Part shown: positions 25,742 to 33,498 of the stretch, in pieces | How positions within the stretch are numbered: position 1 is the first letter of the stretch | Layout: each line of letters starts with the position of its first letter | From: an uncultured Candidatus Actinomarina sp. | Lineage (GTDB): Bacteria > Actinomycetota > Acidimicrobiia > Actinomarinales > Actinomarinaceae | Assembly (NCBI GenBank): GCA_902576605.1 | Contig: CACGVI010000008.1 | Coordinates: forward strand, 1 to 38,691 | Direction of reading: 5' to 3' | DNA length: 38,691 nucleotides | The notes under the pieces: model-generated | The model's input: the letters and a program-made list of their open reading frames with translations, nothing else | Databases searched by the model: none | What the model was told of the DNA's origin: nothing | Made by a program: the position numbers and the translations under genes

Positions 25742-26523
25742 TATATGATTTCTAGTTTCTTTAAAGCCATTTCATGAATTTTCTTCGAAGCAGAAGCTAA
25801 AACATAGACGTTGCTTTGATTAAAATCCAGCTTTTTACCCTCCCAGTCTGTCATGATACCACCAGCTCCTTCTACTATTTTGATTAGTGGTAAATAATCA
25901 TGGGGAGCGGTTAATCTCTCAGCAACAATGTCGATATACCCACTTGCTAGTAAACCATAATTGTAACAATCACTTCCTGTTGTTGTTACCTTCACAGATT
26001 GTTCAAGCGATTGATAGGCTCTCCACTTTTTTATACCAAATTCATGACTAGAAGTTGTTGCCATTACTGCATTTTTTAAATCGCCTACTGATTTGCATTT
26101 AGTAATTTTCTGATTTACCTTAGTTTCATTTGTACTAAATGAAGTCCACCTTTCTCCAAGAGCTGGACAATCTATAACGCCTCCAATTAATTCACCATCA
26201 ATTACCAAGGCTATAAGAGTTCCGAAATCATGCTTTCCTGCAACAAAGCTTCTTGTACCATCAATCGGGTCAATATACCATGTAGTATTTTCAGAACCTT
26301 CAAAATCTTCTAGCTCTTCTCCAATAATTCTATGAGATGGATACTTTTCTAAAATTTTATCTCTAATGAATTGTTCTATATCCTCATCTGCTTTTGTAAC
26401 TGGACTTAAATCTCCTTTAAGACTTAAGTCTCTTATTTTTCGAAAATTTTTTAATGCAATTTCACCAGATAAATCAAGTGTTTCATTTATAAATTTCTCA
26501 AGTTCAATATTTTTATCAATCAT
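25741..26523 (-). CDS. hisN: Inositol monophosphatase-family histidinol-phosphatase
   Basis: 260 residues of the IMPase superfamily. Metal-binding motifs are GEELEDFEG (about 68-76), WYIDPIDGTRSFVAG (about 81-95) and the late DYLPLIKIVEGAGGIMTDWEG (about 205-225, as pattern). GVIDCPALGERW closely follows the actinobacterial HisN pattern, where the enzyme removes phosphate from histidinol phosphate in histidine synthesis. Inositol monophosphatase activity is the alternative. It forms a two-gene unit with serA by one-base overlap. A promoter is likely in the 79-base gap upstream. Confidence 0.85.
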   Translation of the reverse strand: MIDKNIELEKFINETLDLSGEIALKNFRKIRDLSLKGDLSPVTKADEDIEQFIRDKILEKYPSHRIIGEELEDFEGSENTTWYIDPIDGTRSFVAGKHDFGTLIALVIDGELIGGVIDCPALGERWTSFSTNETKVNQKITKCKSVGDLKNAVMATTSSHEFGIKKWRAYQSLEQSVKVTTTGSDCYNYGLLASGYIDIVAERLTAPHDYLPLIKIVEGAGGIMTDWEGKKLDFNQSNVYVLASASKKIHEMALKKLEII

Positions 26524-26602
26524 TGCAGACCACTTTTTTATTAAAGGTTATTGTATATTACTTAAAATGTCTTAGAACCAATTAACAAAGATTTAACAAC
26601 GA

Positions 26603-26854
26603 CTATTTTATATAATCTAACTCTTTTAGCTTGTTTTCAAGTTCAACATCCGATGGTTCAACCAAAAAAGATCCATCTTCAAATACAATAGTAGGTATTC
26701 TTCTTTGATTAACTTGTAAAGATTTTATATATTCGTTCGCTTCTTGATTTAAATCAACATTAATCTCACTAAATTCAACATTTAATTTTTTCAAAAGAGC
26801 TTTTGACCTTACACAATCTCCACACCAGTCAGTAGTATAAAAATCTAATTTCAC
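26603..26854 (-). CDS. Mycoredoxin/glutaredoxin-like protein
   Basis: 83-residue thioredoxin-fold protein. The active site is WCGDC (C11, C14) after the strand LDFYTTD. RRIPTIVFEDGSFLVEPS (about 52-69) has the cis-proline loop. The pattern (YTT-WCGxC, NxRxIPT, DGS--PS) matches actinobacterial mycoredoxin 1, which reduces mixed disulfides with mycothiol. It is next to a small membrane protein and thioredoxin on the same strand, with gaps of one base each, which makes a common operon likely. Confidence 0.85.
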   Translation of the reverse strand: MKLDFYTTDWCGDCVRSKALLKKLNVEFSEINVDLNQEANEYIKSLQVNQRRIPTIVFEDGSFLVEPSDVELENKLKELDYIK

Positions 26855-26855
26855 T

Positions 26856-27116
26856 TTATGAATTTCCTTGCATTGGATCCAGCAATAAAGTTAGTATGTC
26901 ACTTATACCTGCCAGGCTTTGGAAGGCACTCTCAAGTGAAATAACTGTATCAACTGCGACCTCTAACTTGGGTAACAGATTTTGGATATCTGCAATAACT
27001 AATAAAGCATTATCAACTTCTAAAGACAGAGTTTGTAGCTCTGAATATAAGAAATACCCAGCACCCAAAAATAAAGTTAGTAAAACTATTTGAAAAAAGA
27101 GAATTAATTTAAGCAA
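26856..27116 (-). CDS. Small membrane-anchored protein
   Basis: 86 residues: one N-terminal hydrophobic segment (LILFFQIVLLTLFLGAGYFL, about 4-23) and a Leu/Val-rich, acidic helical remainder that could form a coiled coil outside the membrane. No recognised family. It sits between thioredoxin and mycoredoxin with one-base gaps, so its expression is tied to theirs. Function unknown. Confidence 0.65.
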   Translation of the reverse strand: MLKLILFFQIVLLTLFLGAGYFLYSELQTLSLEVDNALLVIADIQNLLPKLEVAVDTVISLESAFQSLAGISDILTLLLDPMQGNS

Positions 27117-27117
27117 A

Positions 27118-27426
27118 TTAAATAAGTGCAGAGACTTTTTCTTTTATAACTTCTTTTGGTTGTACGCCTACGAATCTCTCCATAACTTCTCCACCTTTGA
27201 GCATCACAACTGTAGGAACACCCATAACACCATTTGCTCCAGCAATTTCTGGATGTTGATCAACATCAAGTTTGACAAACTCTACTCCGTCAACTTCACT
27301 TGAGAGTTCTTCTAGTATCGGGCTTAAAACTTTACAAGGACCACACCATGTAGCATGGAAATCGATTACAACTGGTGCTTCTGAACTTAATAACTCGTTA
27401 TATTCCTGTGCATTTATATCTTTCAT
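27118..27426 (-). CDS. trxA: Thioredoxin
   Basis: 102-residue classic thioredoxin: FHATWCGPCKVLSP with the redox pair C28/C31, KLDVDQHPEIAG, and the cis-proline in GVMGVPTVVML. The start is the ATG at 27424-27426, because it has a strong AAGGAG (27431-27436) five bases before it and gives the normal family length. A longer frame upstream to 27531 adds 35 residues unlike thioredoxin. It is the first gene of the trx/small membrane protein/mycoredoxin run and is divergent from the gamma-glutamyltransferase homologue. Confidence 0.93.
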   Translation of the reverse strand: MKDINAQEYNELLSSEAPVVIDFHATWCGPCKVLSPILEELSSEVDGVEFVKLDVDQHPEIAGANGVMGVPTVVMLKGGEVMERFVGVQPKEVIKEKVSALI

Positions 27427-27430
27427 ATAT

Positions 27431-27436
27431 CTCCTT
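27431..27436 (-). promoter_or_regulatory. Ribosome binding site that decides the thioredoxin start
   Basis: AAGGAG on the minus strand, four to five bases before the ATG at 27426. It makes this ATG, not an upstream one, the start. Confidence 0.8.
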
Positions 27437-27510
27437 AATTGCTTATTTATTTTATAACCTTTGGATTTATACAAGTAACTTTCTGTAATAAATAAATTAA
27501 AATCTTTCTT

Positions 27511-27516
27511 TATAAT
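27511..27516 (+). promoter_or_regulatory. Possible -10 box of a leaderless promoter
   Basis: TATAAT lies with exactly seven bases between it and the ATG at 27524. This spacing puts the transcription start on or next to the A of the start codon. There is no ribosome binding site, which agrees with a leaderless transcript. Confidence 0.5.
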
Positions 27517-27523
27517 TAAACAC

Positions 27524-29053
27524 ATGAACAATGTAATTGTTTCACCACACTACTTATCAACAGAACTTGGTTCAACAATATTTAATAAGGGAGGTAATGC
27601 TGTTGATGCAGCAATATTGACAAATCTCATCCAAGGAATAGTTGCGCCAGAGACATGCGGTATTGGTGGAGATTTATTTGCACTTATTTGGGTTCCAGGT
27701 AAAAATAAACCAGAATTTCTTGATGCTTCTGGTTATTCAGGTAGCAATGTCAATCCAGACTTGCTAGTAAATTATGAAAGTATCCCATTAAATCATCCTC
27801 TATCAGTAACTATTCCGGGTGCTGTTGCTGGTTGGAAAGAGCTGAGTAACAAGTATGGAAACATTTCTATTGAAGATATTTTAGATATTGGAATAAATCT
27901 CTGTCATGAGGGATTTAAAGTAAGCAAAGAATTATATAATTCTTTAAATATTCATCATGAAGAATTAAGTGGACAAAAATCTGGATATTCATTTTATAGA
28001 AATAGTCAGGCCTATAGTCCAAATACTTTAATCAGACGTCCTCAACTAGGAAATACACTTGCGTTATTAAAAAATCATGGGCTTGACTATTTCTATAATG
28101 GTGAAGTTGCCAAAGAGATATCTAATTCTGTAAATGGATTTATAACTGAAGAAGACTTATCAAACTATAAAGCTACCTGGAGAGAACCACTGCATCAAAA
28201 AATATATGGTTATGATGGCTGGACTAGCCCTCCTAGTACACAGGGGTACTTGACATTAAGTACTTTAAAAGGTTTTGAAATGATTGATAAAAAAGATGAT
28301 TATCTTCATGCATTGATTGAGGCATATAGAATCTTCGCATCAGATAGAGACAATATTACTTTTGATTATCGAGGAAATGATAAAAATTTTTTTGGAAGTG
28401 ATGAGGAATATATCAAAGATAAAATAAGTCTTTTTGACAATAATATTGCAGGAAAATATGATATTCCAAATCCCCATGGAGGAGGGACTGCATATATGAA
28501 TGCAGTTGATAAAAATGGCCTAGGTATTTCATTAATTCAATCAAACTTTTATGGTATAGGAAGCAGAATTGGTGTTGGAAGTTTTGGATTTTTTCTTCAT
28601 AACAGAGGGTGTGGATTTAACCTAATTAAAAAACATCCAAATAGCTTAGGCCCCAACAAAAAACCGTTACATACCTTATCCCCTACAATTTGGTCGAAAG
28701 ATGGTTCTCTAGATTTTATAACTGGAACTAGAGGTGGACGTTATCAACCTCAATTACTAGCACAAAATATACTTCCCTATATTCTTGGAAAAAGTAGTTT
28801 TGAGGAAATAATAAAAAAACCTAGGTGGGCAATAGAGCATTTTGGGTCCAACACTCATTCAAGTATAAAATTTGAATTTATCGAAAAATCCGACATGAAT
28901 TCTTTAGAGGATAAAGGTCATAAAATTTCAACTGAAAACAAACTCATTGGTGGATATGGTCCAATTTCAACTATTTACAAAAATTTAGATGGCAAATTTA
29001 CCGGTGTTCCTGATATAAGAGTTGGTACTGAAAAAGCTTTTAATAGTTCTTAA
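27524..29053 (+). CDS. Gamma-glutamyltransferase family protein
   Basis: Ntn-hydrolase homologue of glutathione hydrolase, 509 residues. N-terminal part: FNKGGNAVDAAILTNL and APETCGIGGDLFALIW, typical of the family. The nucleophile would be T322 in PHGGGTAYMNAVDKNG, where the precursor is normally cut before the Thr into two subunits. Late motifs are HTLSPTIW and TGTRGGRYQPQLLAQNI. There is no signal peptide, so it is probably cytoplasmic, unlike many family members. The substrate is not evident; mycothiol-type actinobacteria use related enzymes for gamma-glutamyl amides. Its end overlaps the convergent smpB by 14 bases. Confidence 0.85.
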   Translation: MNNVIVSPHYLSTELGSTIFNKGGNAVDAAILTNLIQGIVAPETCGIGGDLFALIWVPGKNKPEFLDASGYSGSNVNPDLLVNYESIPLNHPLSVTIPGAVAGWKELSNKYGNISIEDILDIGINLCHEGFKVSKELYNSLNIHHEELSGQKSGYSFYRNSQAYSPNTLIRRPQLGNTLALLKNHGLDYFYNGEVAKEISNSVNGFITEEDLSNYKATWREPLHQKIYGYDGWTSPPSTQGYLTLSTLKGFEMIDKKDDYLHALIEAYRIFASDRDNITFDYRGNDKNFFGSDEEYIKDKISLFDNNIAGKYDIPNPHGGGTAYMNAVDKNGLGISLIQSNFYGIGSRIGVGSFGFFLHNRGCGFNLIKKHPNSLGPNKKPLHTLSPTIWSKDGSLDFITGTRGGRYQPQLLAQNILPYILGKSSFEEIIKKPRWAIEHFGSNTHSSIKFEFIEKSDMNSLEDKGHKISTENKLIGGYGPISTIYKNLDGKFTGVPDIRVGTEKAFNSS

Positions 29054-29471
29054 TTTCTTTTGAATGTTCCTTATTTAAAATTTTTCTTCTTTTATCATAA
29101 TCTTTTTTACCTTTAGCTAAAGCCAATTCTATTTTTATAAATCCATTTTTTTCAAAAACTTTAGTTGCAATTAATGTATACCCTTTTTGAGATAAAAGCC
29201 CGATAAGTTTTTTAATCTCTACTTTGTGTAAAAGAAGTTTTCTTTGTGACTTTGGATTGTAATCTGTATTATCAGCATATTTATATGACTCAATATTCAT
29301 TTCCATGATATAAGCCTCCTCATTATCAATTGTTGCAAAAGCATCAACTATTGAGGCTCCACCATTTCGTATACTTTTTGTTTCCGGTCCAGTCAACACT
29401 ACTCCTGCTTCATAGAAATCTAAGAACTCGTAAGAATTCCTTGCTTTTCGATTTTCAGCAAATACTTTCAT
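29040..29471 (-). CDS. smpB: SsrA-binding protein
   Basis: Binds the tRNA-like part of tmRNA and brings it to stalled ribosomes. The 143 residues have MKVFAENRKARNSYEF at the start, GVVLTGPETKSIRNGGASIVDAF, and the basic tail KGKKDYDKRRKIL that enters the decoding centre. The start is the ATG at 29469-29471, which overlaps the TGA of the M23 gene (ATGA) and gives the typical SmpB beginning. A start five codons earlier is possible but unlikely. The tmRNA gene is about 7.6 kb away in the same window. Confidence 0.95.
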   Translation of the reverse strand: MKVFAENRKARNSYEFLDFYEAGVVLTGPETKSIRNGGASIVDAFATIDNEEAYIMEMNIESYKYADNTDYNPKSQRKLLLHKVEIKKLIGLLSQKGYTLIATKVFEKNGFIKIELALAKGKKDYDKRRKILNKEHSKEIKNY

Positions 29472-30844
29472 GAATCTAACAAACAATAAGGATTGATTCT
29501 TCCCCTAGAAGTTGGATCTAAGTATGGCAAAGAGCAATTTACACTATTAGGATTTCTAAGCCGCACTTCAAAGTGTAGGTGGGGACCGGTTGATCTTCCT
29601 GTAGTTCCAATTGTGCCAATCTGGTCACCAGTTACTATCGTTTGGCCAACATTTACAAGTATTTTGTCCATATGAAAATACAATGTTGTCATCCCACCAC
29701 CATGATCAATAAACACAGTTCTTCCTGCAAGTCCATAGTATCTTGCAAGTATAACTACTCCCCCTGCAGCCGCTTTAATTGGGGTGCCCCTAGAAGCAGC
29801 TATATCAATTGCTCCATGAAAGGTAGTAGTACCACCAAGTCTTCTCCATTTATATCCACTAGAAACATACCCTGAAGTAACTGGCCATGATAATTTATTT
29901 GGTGCAATACCCCCCGTACTACTTAGCCTGTCAATATCTGCTTGAATAGCATCTTCTAGTTTTTCTAAATCAGCATGTTCTTTATCTAATTTTTCCAGTT
30001 CTTTATTCGCTTTATTTAATAAGCTTTGAGCATTTTGCCTTGCTCTCAAAACTTGAGCCTTTTTGGATTCTACAAGTTTTTTTTCACGTTCAACCGCATC
30101 TTTTTTCTCTTCAATATCTTCAGCAAACTCCTCGGCTTCAATAGAAATTTCATTTTTTCTCTCTTCTTCATTCTGTAAGTTTGTAACTATTGAGACTCTT
30201 TCTTCCTCACGTTGAGTCAAAAACTCAGTTTGATTAGATGCTAATTTTTGAAGCGCATTCAATTGTTCAACTATTTCATAAGCAGAATCAACAACAGTCG
30301 ACACATAGCCTAATGCAACTAAAAAATTCGATAACTCATTTAGTTCAATAAACAATGCGGTTGTGGGGCTCATAACCCCATTTATATAAAGACTTACAGC
30401 TTGCTCCTGAAACCCTTCGTCCACAATTATTAGTTCTTTTTGTGTTTGGAACAGTTCATCTGAGACTTTCGATATCTCATTTTTAATTTTTCCAAGTTTA
30501 ATTTGTTCATTAATTATGTTTTCCTGAACAGCTACTAAATCATTTATTGCAAAGTCATAATTCTCTAATGCATCTTCCAGCTCTCTTTCAACAACAGCTA
30601 ACCTACTTTGTACTTCGGCTAATTCGCTATTAACTTGTGCAAGGTCTTTATCGTTAGCAATGATTTCCTTTTCTAGGTCTGTTCTTTCACCTTCATATTT
30701 GCTTATTTGTTCAGCAATAGCTTGCAGTTGCTTTTCTACTTCAATGAGCCTGTCTTCAGCGGTGATTGCATTAAGGTCATTTGGAAACAAAAACGATGTA
30801 AAGAAAAAGATAGGAGTAATTAGTATCGTAATTTTTTTAATCAT
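29468..30844 (-). CDS. Secreted coiled-coil M23 peptidase, probable FtsEX-dependent cell-wall hydrolase
   Basis: 458 residues: a signal peptide (1-26, ending about LNA-I), a long coiled coil (about 30-300, high in E, K, Q and L heptads), and a C-terminal LytM/M23 domain. Zinc ligands are in place: H343 and D347 (HGAID), with H391 (YFHMD) and H422/H424 (HLHFE). So the enzyme should be active, unlike degenerate EnvC. The gene overlaps ftsX by eight bases. This layout is that of the periplasmic or cell-surface hydrolases (EnvC, PcsB, RipC) that FtsEX activates. The role in daughter-cell separation is inferred from that arrangement. Two cysteines near the end may form a disulfide. Confidence 0.9.
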   Translation of the reverse strand: MIKKITILITPIFFFTSFLFPNDLNAITAEDRLIEVEKQLQAIAEQISKYEGERTDLEKEIIANDKDLAQVNSELAEVQSRLAVVERELEDALENYDFAINDLVAVQENIINEQIKLGKIKNEISKVSDELFQTQKELIIVDEGFQEQAVSLYINGVMSPTTALFIELNELSNFLVALGYVSTVVDSAYEIVEQLNALQKLASNQTEFLTQREEERVSIVTNLQNEEERKNEISIEAEEFAEDIEEKKDAVEREKKLVESKKAQVLRARQNAQSLLNKANKELEKLDKEHADLEKLEDAIQADIDRLSSTGGIAPNKLSWPVTSGYVSSGYKWRRLGGTTTFHGAIDIAASRGTPIKAAAGGVVILARYYGLAGRTVFIDHGGGMTTLYFHMDKILVNVGQTIVTGDQIGTIGTTGRSTGPHLHFEVRLRNPNSVNCSLPYLDPTSRGRINPYCLLDS

Positions 30845-31712
30845 TTAAAGCTTTTCTTATACCGACAAATGATGCAAATAATCCAAAAATTATTGAAGAC
30901 ATTAATAAAGAAATTGTCAAAAATATTAAATAATCATCTGATATAGTAATGTCAAAAATACTGTCAGCAACTACAGAGCTTTTTGAGTACTCTATCAAAG
31001 CCCAACCAAACCCAACCGCGATACTTGTTCCAATAAGAGACTCAATAACAGCTTCAATAATGAAAGGTAATCTAATGTACGTTGATGAAGCTCCAATAAG
31101 TCTCATTATTTTTATTTCTTTTTTCTTGGAGTATGCTGCAAGTCTTAATGTATTGATAATTAATATGAAAGCAGCAAAACCAATGAGCAATGCAAAAGCT
31201 GAAGCAGAAATAACAAGTGTATCTGTAAGACTTAAAAGTCTTTCGATAGCTTCACCAGATGAACGAATTTCTTTTACAGCTGGGTTTCCTTCTAATCTTT
31301 CAGTAATTAGTTCATAGTTCGATGGGTCATTTAAGTTTACTCTCAATGAAGCAGGTAAAATTTCATAATCTACTTCAGCCAAAAGTTCTGGCTGATCTCT
31401 AAACAAATTTTTAAATTCTTCTTCCGCCTCAGGTTTAGAAAAATAATCAACTGTACGCACTTCAGGATAGCTTTCTAATGACGTTTGTAATTGTTTATGT
31501 GCTGTAGTAGTCACTCTATCATCAAGAAAAACTACAACGTGAATGCCATTCTGCCAACGAAGAGTGTTATTTTGAACAATGGATCTTGCAGACAAAGTTG
31601 TAAATACAAGGAAGCTTGAAATTAAAACAGCGATAATTGTAGCAAATACAAGAAGAGGAGTTCTTCGCATGTTGACTAATGTATTTTTTAAAACATATGA
31701 AAATTTACCCAT
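30837..31712 (-). CDS. ftsX: Cell division protein FtsX
   Basis: 291-residue membrane subunit of FtsEX. The N-terminal helix (about 20-42) is followed by a large external domain (about 45-170, starting with HVVVFLDDRVT) and three further transmembrane helices (about 172-192, 218-240, 262-284). The external domain should activate the hydrolase encoded next. The layout and motif RLIGASSTYIRLPFIIEAVIE before the last helices are typical of FtsX. It lies two bases after ftsE and overlaps the M23 gene by eight bases. Confidence 0.93.
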   Translation of the reverse strand: MGKFSYVLKNTLVNMRRTPLLVFATIIAVLISSFLVFTTLSARSIVQNNTLRWQNGIHVVVFLDDRVTTTAHKQLQTSLESYPEVRTVDYFSKPEAEEEFKNLFRDQPELLAEVDYEILPASLRVNLNDPSNYELITERLEGNPAVKEIRSSGEAIERLLSLTDTLVISASAFALLIGFAAFILIINTLRLAAYSKKKEIKIMRLIGASSTYIRLPFIIEAVIESLIGTSIAVGFGWALIEYSKSSVVADSIFDITISDDYLIFLTISLLMSSIIFGLFASFVGIRKALND

Positions 31713-31714
31713 AA

Positions 31715-32398
31715 CTACCTGACTACATAACTTCCATTTAATTCATCTCGTTTTACTTTTCCATCTTTTAGTTCTATTATTCTTTTTTTTCTTCTATTAA
31801 CAATAGAAGAATCATGTGTTGCCATCAGAACTGTTGTTCCAGCTCTATTAATTTTTTCTAACAAAGAGATAATTTGAATACTTAAATCTGGATCAAGATT
31901 CCCAGTGGGCTCATCACATAGAAGAACTACAGGATTATTTGCTAGTGCTCGTGCAATAATTGCTCTAGTTTGCTCACCTCCAGATAATTGCCCTGGGTAC
32001 TTAAAAGCACAATCGTTTAACTCAACTAGATCAAGAAGTGTATTAGTTTTTGTTTCAATCTCTTCTGGTAAGTTTCCCATAATTTCTAAAGCAAATGAAA
32101 TATTTTCAAAAGTGTTCCTGCTTTCCAATAATTGTGGTTCCTGTGTAACTATCCCAATTTTTCTTCTTAGTAAAGGGGTCTTCCATCTAGGTAAATTTGA
32201 AACATCGATATTAGCAACTTCAATTTCGCCTTTTGTAGCGATATATTCTTTGTAAAGTAATTTCATAAAAGAAGATTTACCACTTCCAGAATGTCCCACT
32301 AAATAAACAAATTCACCTTCTTTGATTTCTGTTGATATATTAGATATAGCTACGCTGCCACCTTGAAAAACTAAAGAAACATTTTTTAAGCTAATCAT
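31715..32398 (-). CDS. ftsE: Cell division ATP-binding protein FtsE
   Basis: 227-residue ABC ATPase that drives FtsX. Walker A GHSGSGKS (35-42), signature LSGGEQ (about 140), Walker B VVLLCDEPTGNLD (about 160-172) and switch ATHD are all present, so it should hydrolyse ATP. The N-terminal YLVGHSGSGKSS and DVSNLPRWKTPLLRRKIGIV are close to other FtsE. It overlaps prfB by eight bases and is followed by ftsX. Confidence 0.95.
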   Translation of the reverse strand: MISLKNVSLVFQGGSVAISNISTEIKEGEFVYLVGHSGSGKSSFMKLLYKEYIATKGEIEVANIDVSNLPRWKTPLLRRKIGIVTQEPQLLESRNTFENISFALEIMGNLPEEIETKTNTLLDLVELNDCAFKYPGQLSGGEQTRAIIARALANNPVVLLCDEPTGNLDPDLSIQIISLLEKINRAGTTVLMATHDSSIVNRRKKRIIELKDGKVKRDELNGSYVVR

Positions 32399-33498
32399 TT
32401 ATTCCCTGTCTTCGCCATTTTAGATACTCTTTGATAAATATGGAAATATCACCATCAAGAACATTTGCAACATTGCCAACTTCAGTATTGCCCCTTGAGT
32501 CTTTCACTTGTTGATATGGTTGTAATACATAGGATCTAATTTGTCGCCCCCAACCAGCCTCATGTTGATCTCCTCTTATATTGTTAATTTTAAGAAGTTC
32601 TTCTTCTTTTTGCTTAAGAATTAGTTTTGTTTTCAACAATTCAAGAGCTCTATTTTTATTTTGCAGTTGTGATCTTTCAGCTTGGCAAGCAACAACAATT
32701 CCAGATTCTAAGTGAGTTATTCTTACTGCAGAATCAGTAGTATTTACATGTTGACCACCGGCACCGGAAGATCTATATACGTCTATTCTAATTTCATCAT
32801 CTTGAATTATTATTTCATCTTCACTGTGTTCAATTAGCGGGACAACATCTACTCCTGCAAAACTTGTATGCCTTCTTTTGTTGCTATCAAAAGGGCTAAT
32901 CCTGACAAGCCTGTGAACCCCTCTCTCACTTTCTAAAGTTGCATATGCTCTGTATGCATCTACCCTAATTGAGGCTGATTTTATCCCTGCTTCTTCACCT
33001 TGTGAAATTTCCTCAATTTGATATTTCATATTTTGACTAGATAAAAATCTTGTATACATTCTTAACAATATTTCAGCCCAATCGTGTGCATCAACGCCGC
33101 CAGCACCAGCATTAATTGTTATGACAGCATTTAAATCATCATATTCTCCAAAATATAGTGCTTCATTCTCAATCTCCTCAATCATTACCTCAAAATTGTT
33201 TAACTCTTCTAAAAAATCATTTGCATTTAGATTTTCTTCACCTGTAATTTCTACTAATTCTTTAATATCTGATAAATTTTTTTCCAAATTTTCCAGTGAA
33301 GAAATCAATTTCTCAATAGATGAAGCTTCGATTGAGACTGTCTGTGCTCGTTGAGGGTTATCCCAAAAGCCTCTATCATTGATTTCAATATTTAAATCTT
33401 TTAACTTTTTTACTTTATTTTCAAAGTCAAAGATACTCCTTGGCAGATGCAAGTCGTTGGTTAAATAAAGATATTTTTTTTAGGATTTCTTTATACAT
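32391..33498 (-). CDS. prfB: Peptide chain release factor 2, with programmed +1 frameshift
   Basis: RF2 ends translation at UAA and UGA. The main frame (32391-33428) has the SPFD stop-recognition region (RISPFDSN), the GGQ loop SSGAGGQHVNTTDS, and the family C-terminus. Its first ATG (33452) starts in mid-domain. In the zero frame an ATG at 33496-33498 begins MYKEILKKISLF, reads QRLASAKEYL and stops at TGA (33427-33429), exactly where the RF2 start fuses to DFENKVKKL in the +1 frame. AAGGAG-TAT-CTT-TGA-C matches the conserved RF2 frameshift site. The joined protein is 368 residues, the normal RF2 size. Zero-frame start overlaps the end of secA by 19 bases. Low RF2 should raise frameshifting, giving autoregulation as known for prfB. 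Confidence 0.93.
33426..33441 (-). promoter_or_regulatory. RF2 programmed +1 frameshift site
   Basis: On the minus strand AAGGAG-TAT-CTT-TGA-C. It has the internal Shine-Dalgarno-like AAGGAG three bases before the CTT slippery codon, then the UGA stop. This is the arrangement known from E. coli prfB (with AGGGGG). Ribosomes slip forward one base on CTT when RF2 is scarce. Confidence 0.9.

Noticed and set aside
27427-27531. Longer thioredoxin start at 27531
   Set aside because: The extra 35 residues are unlike thioredoxin, and a strong AAGGAG precedes the ATG at 27426.
33429-33452. prfB starting at 33452 as an independent short RF2
   Set aside because: It would lack the N-terminal domain; the frameshift site and upstream ATG restore it.
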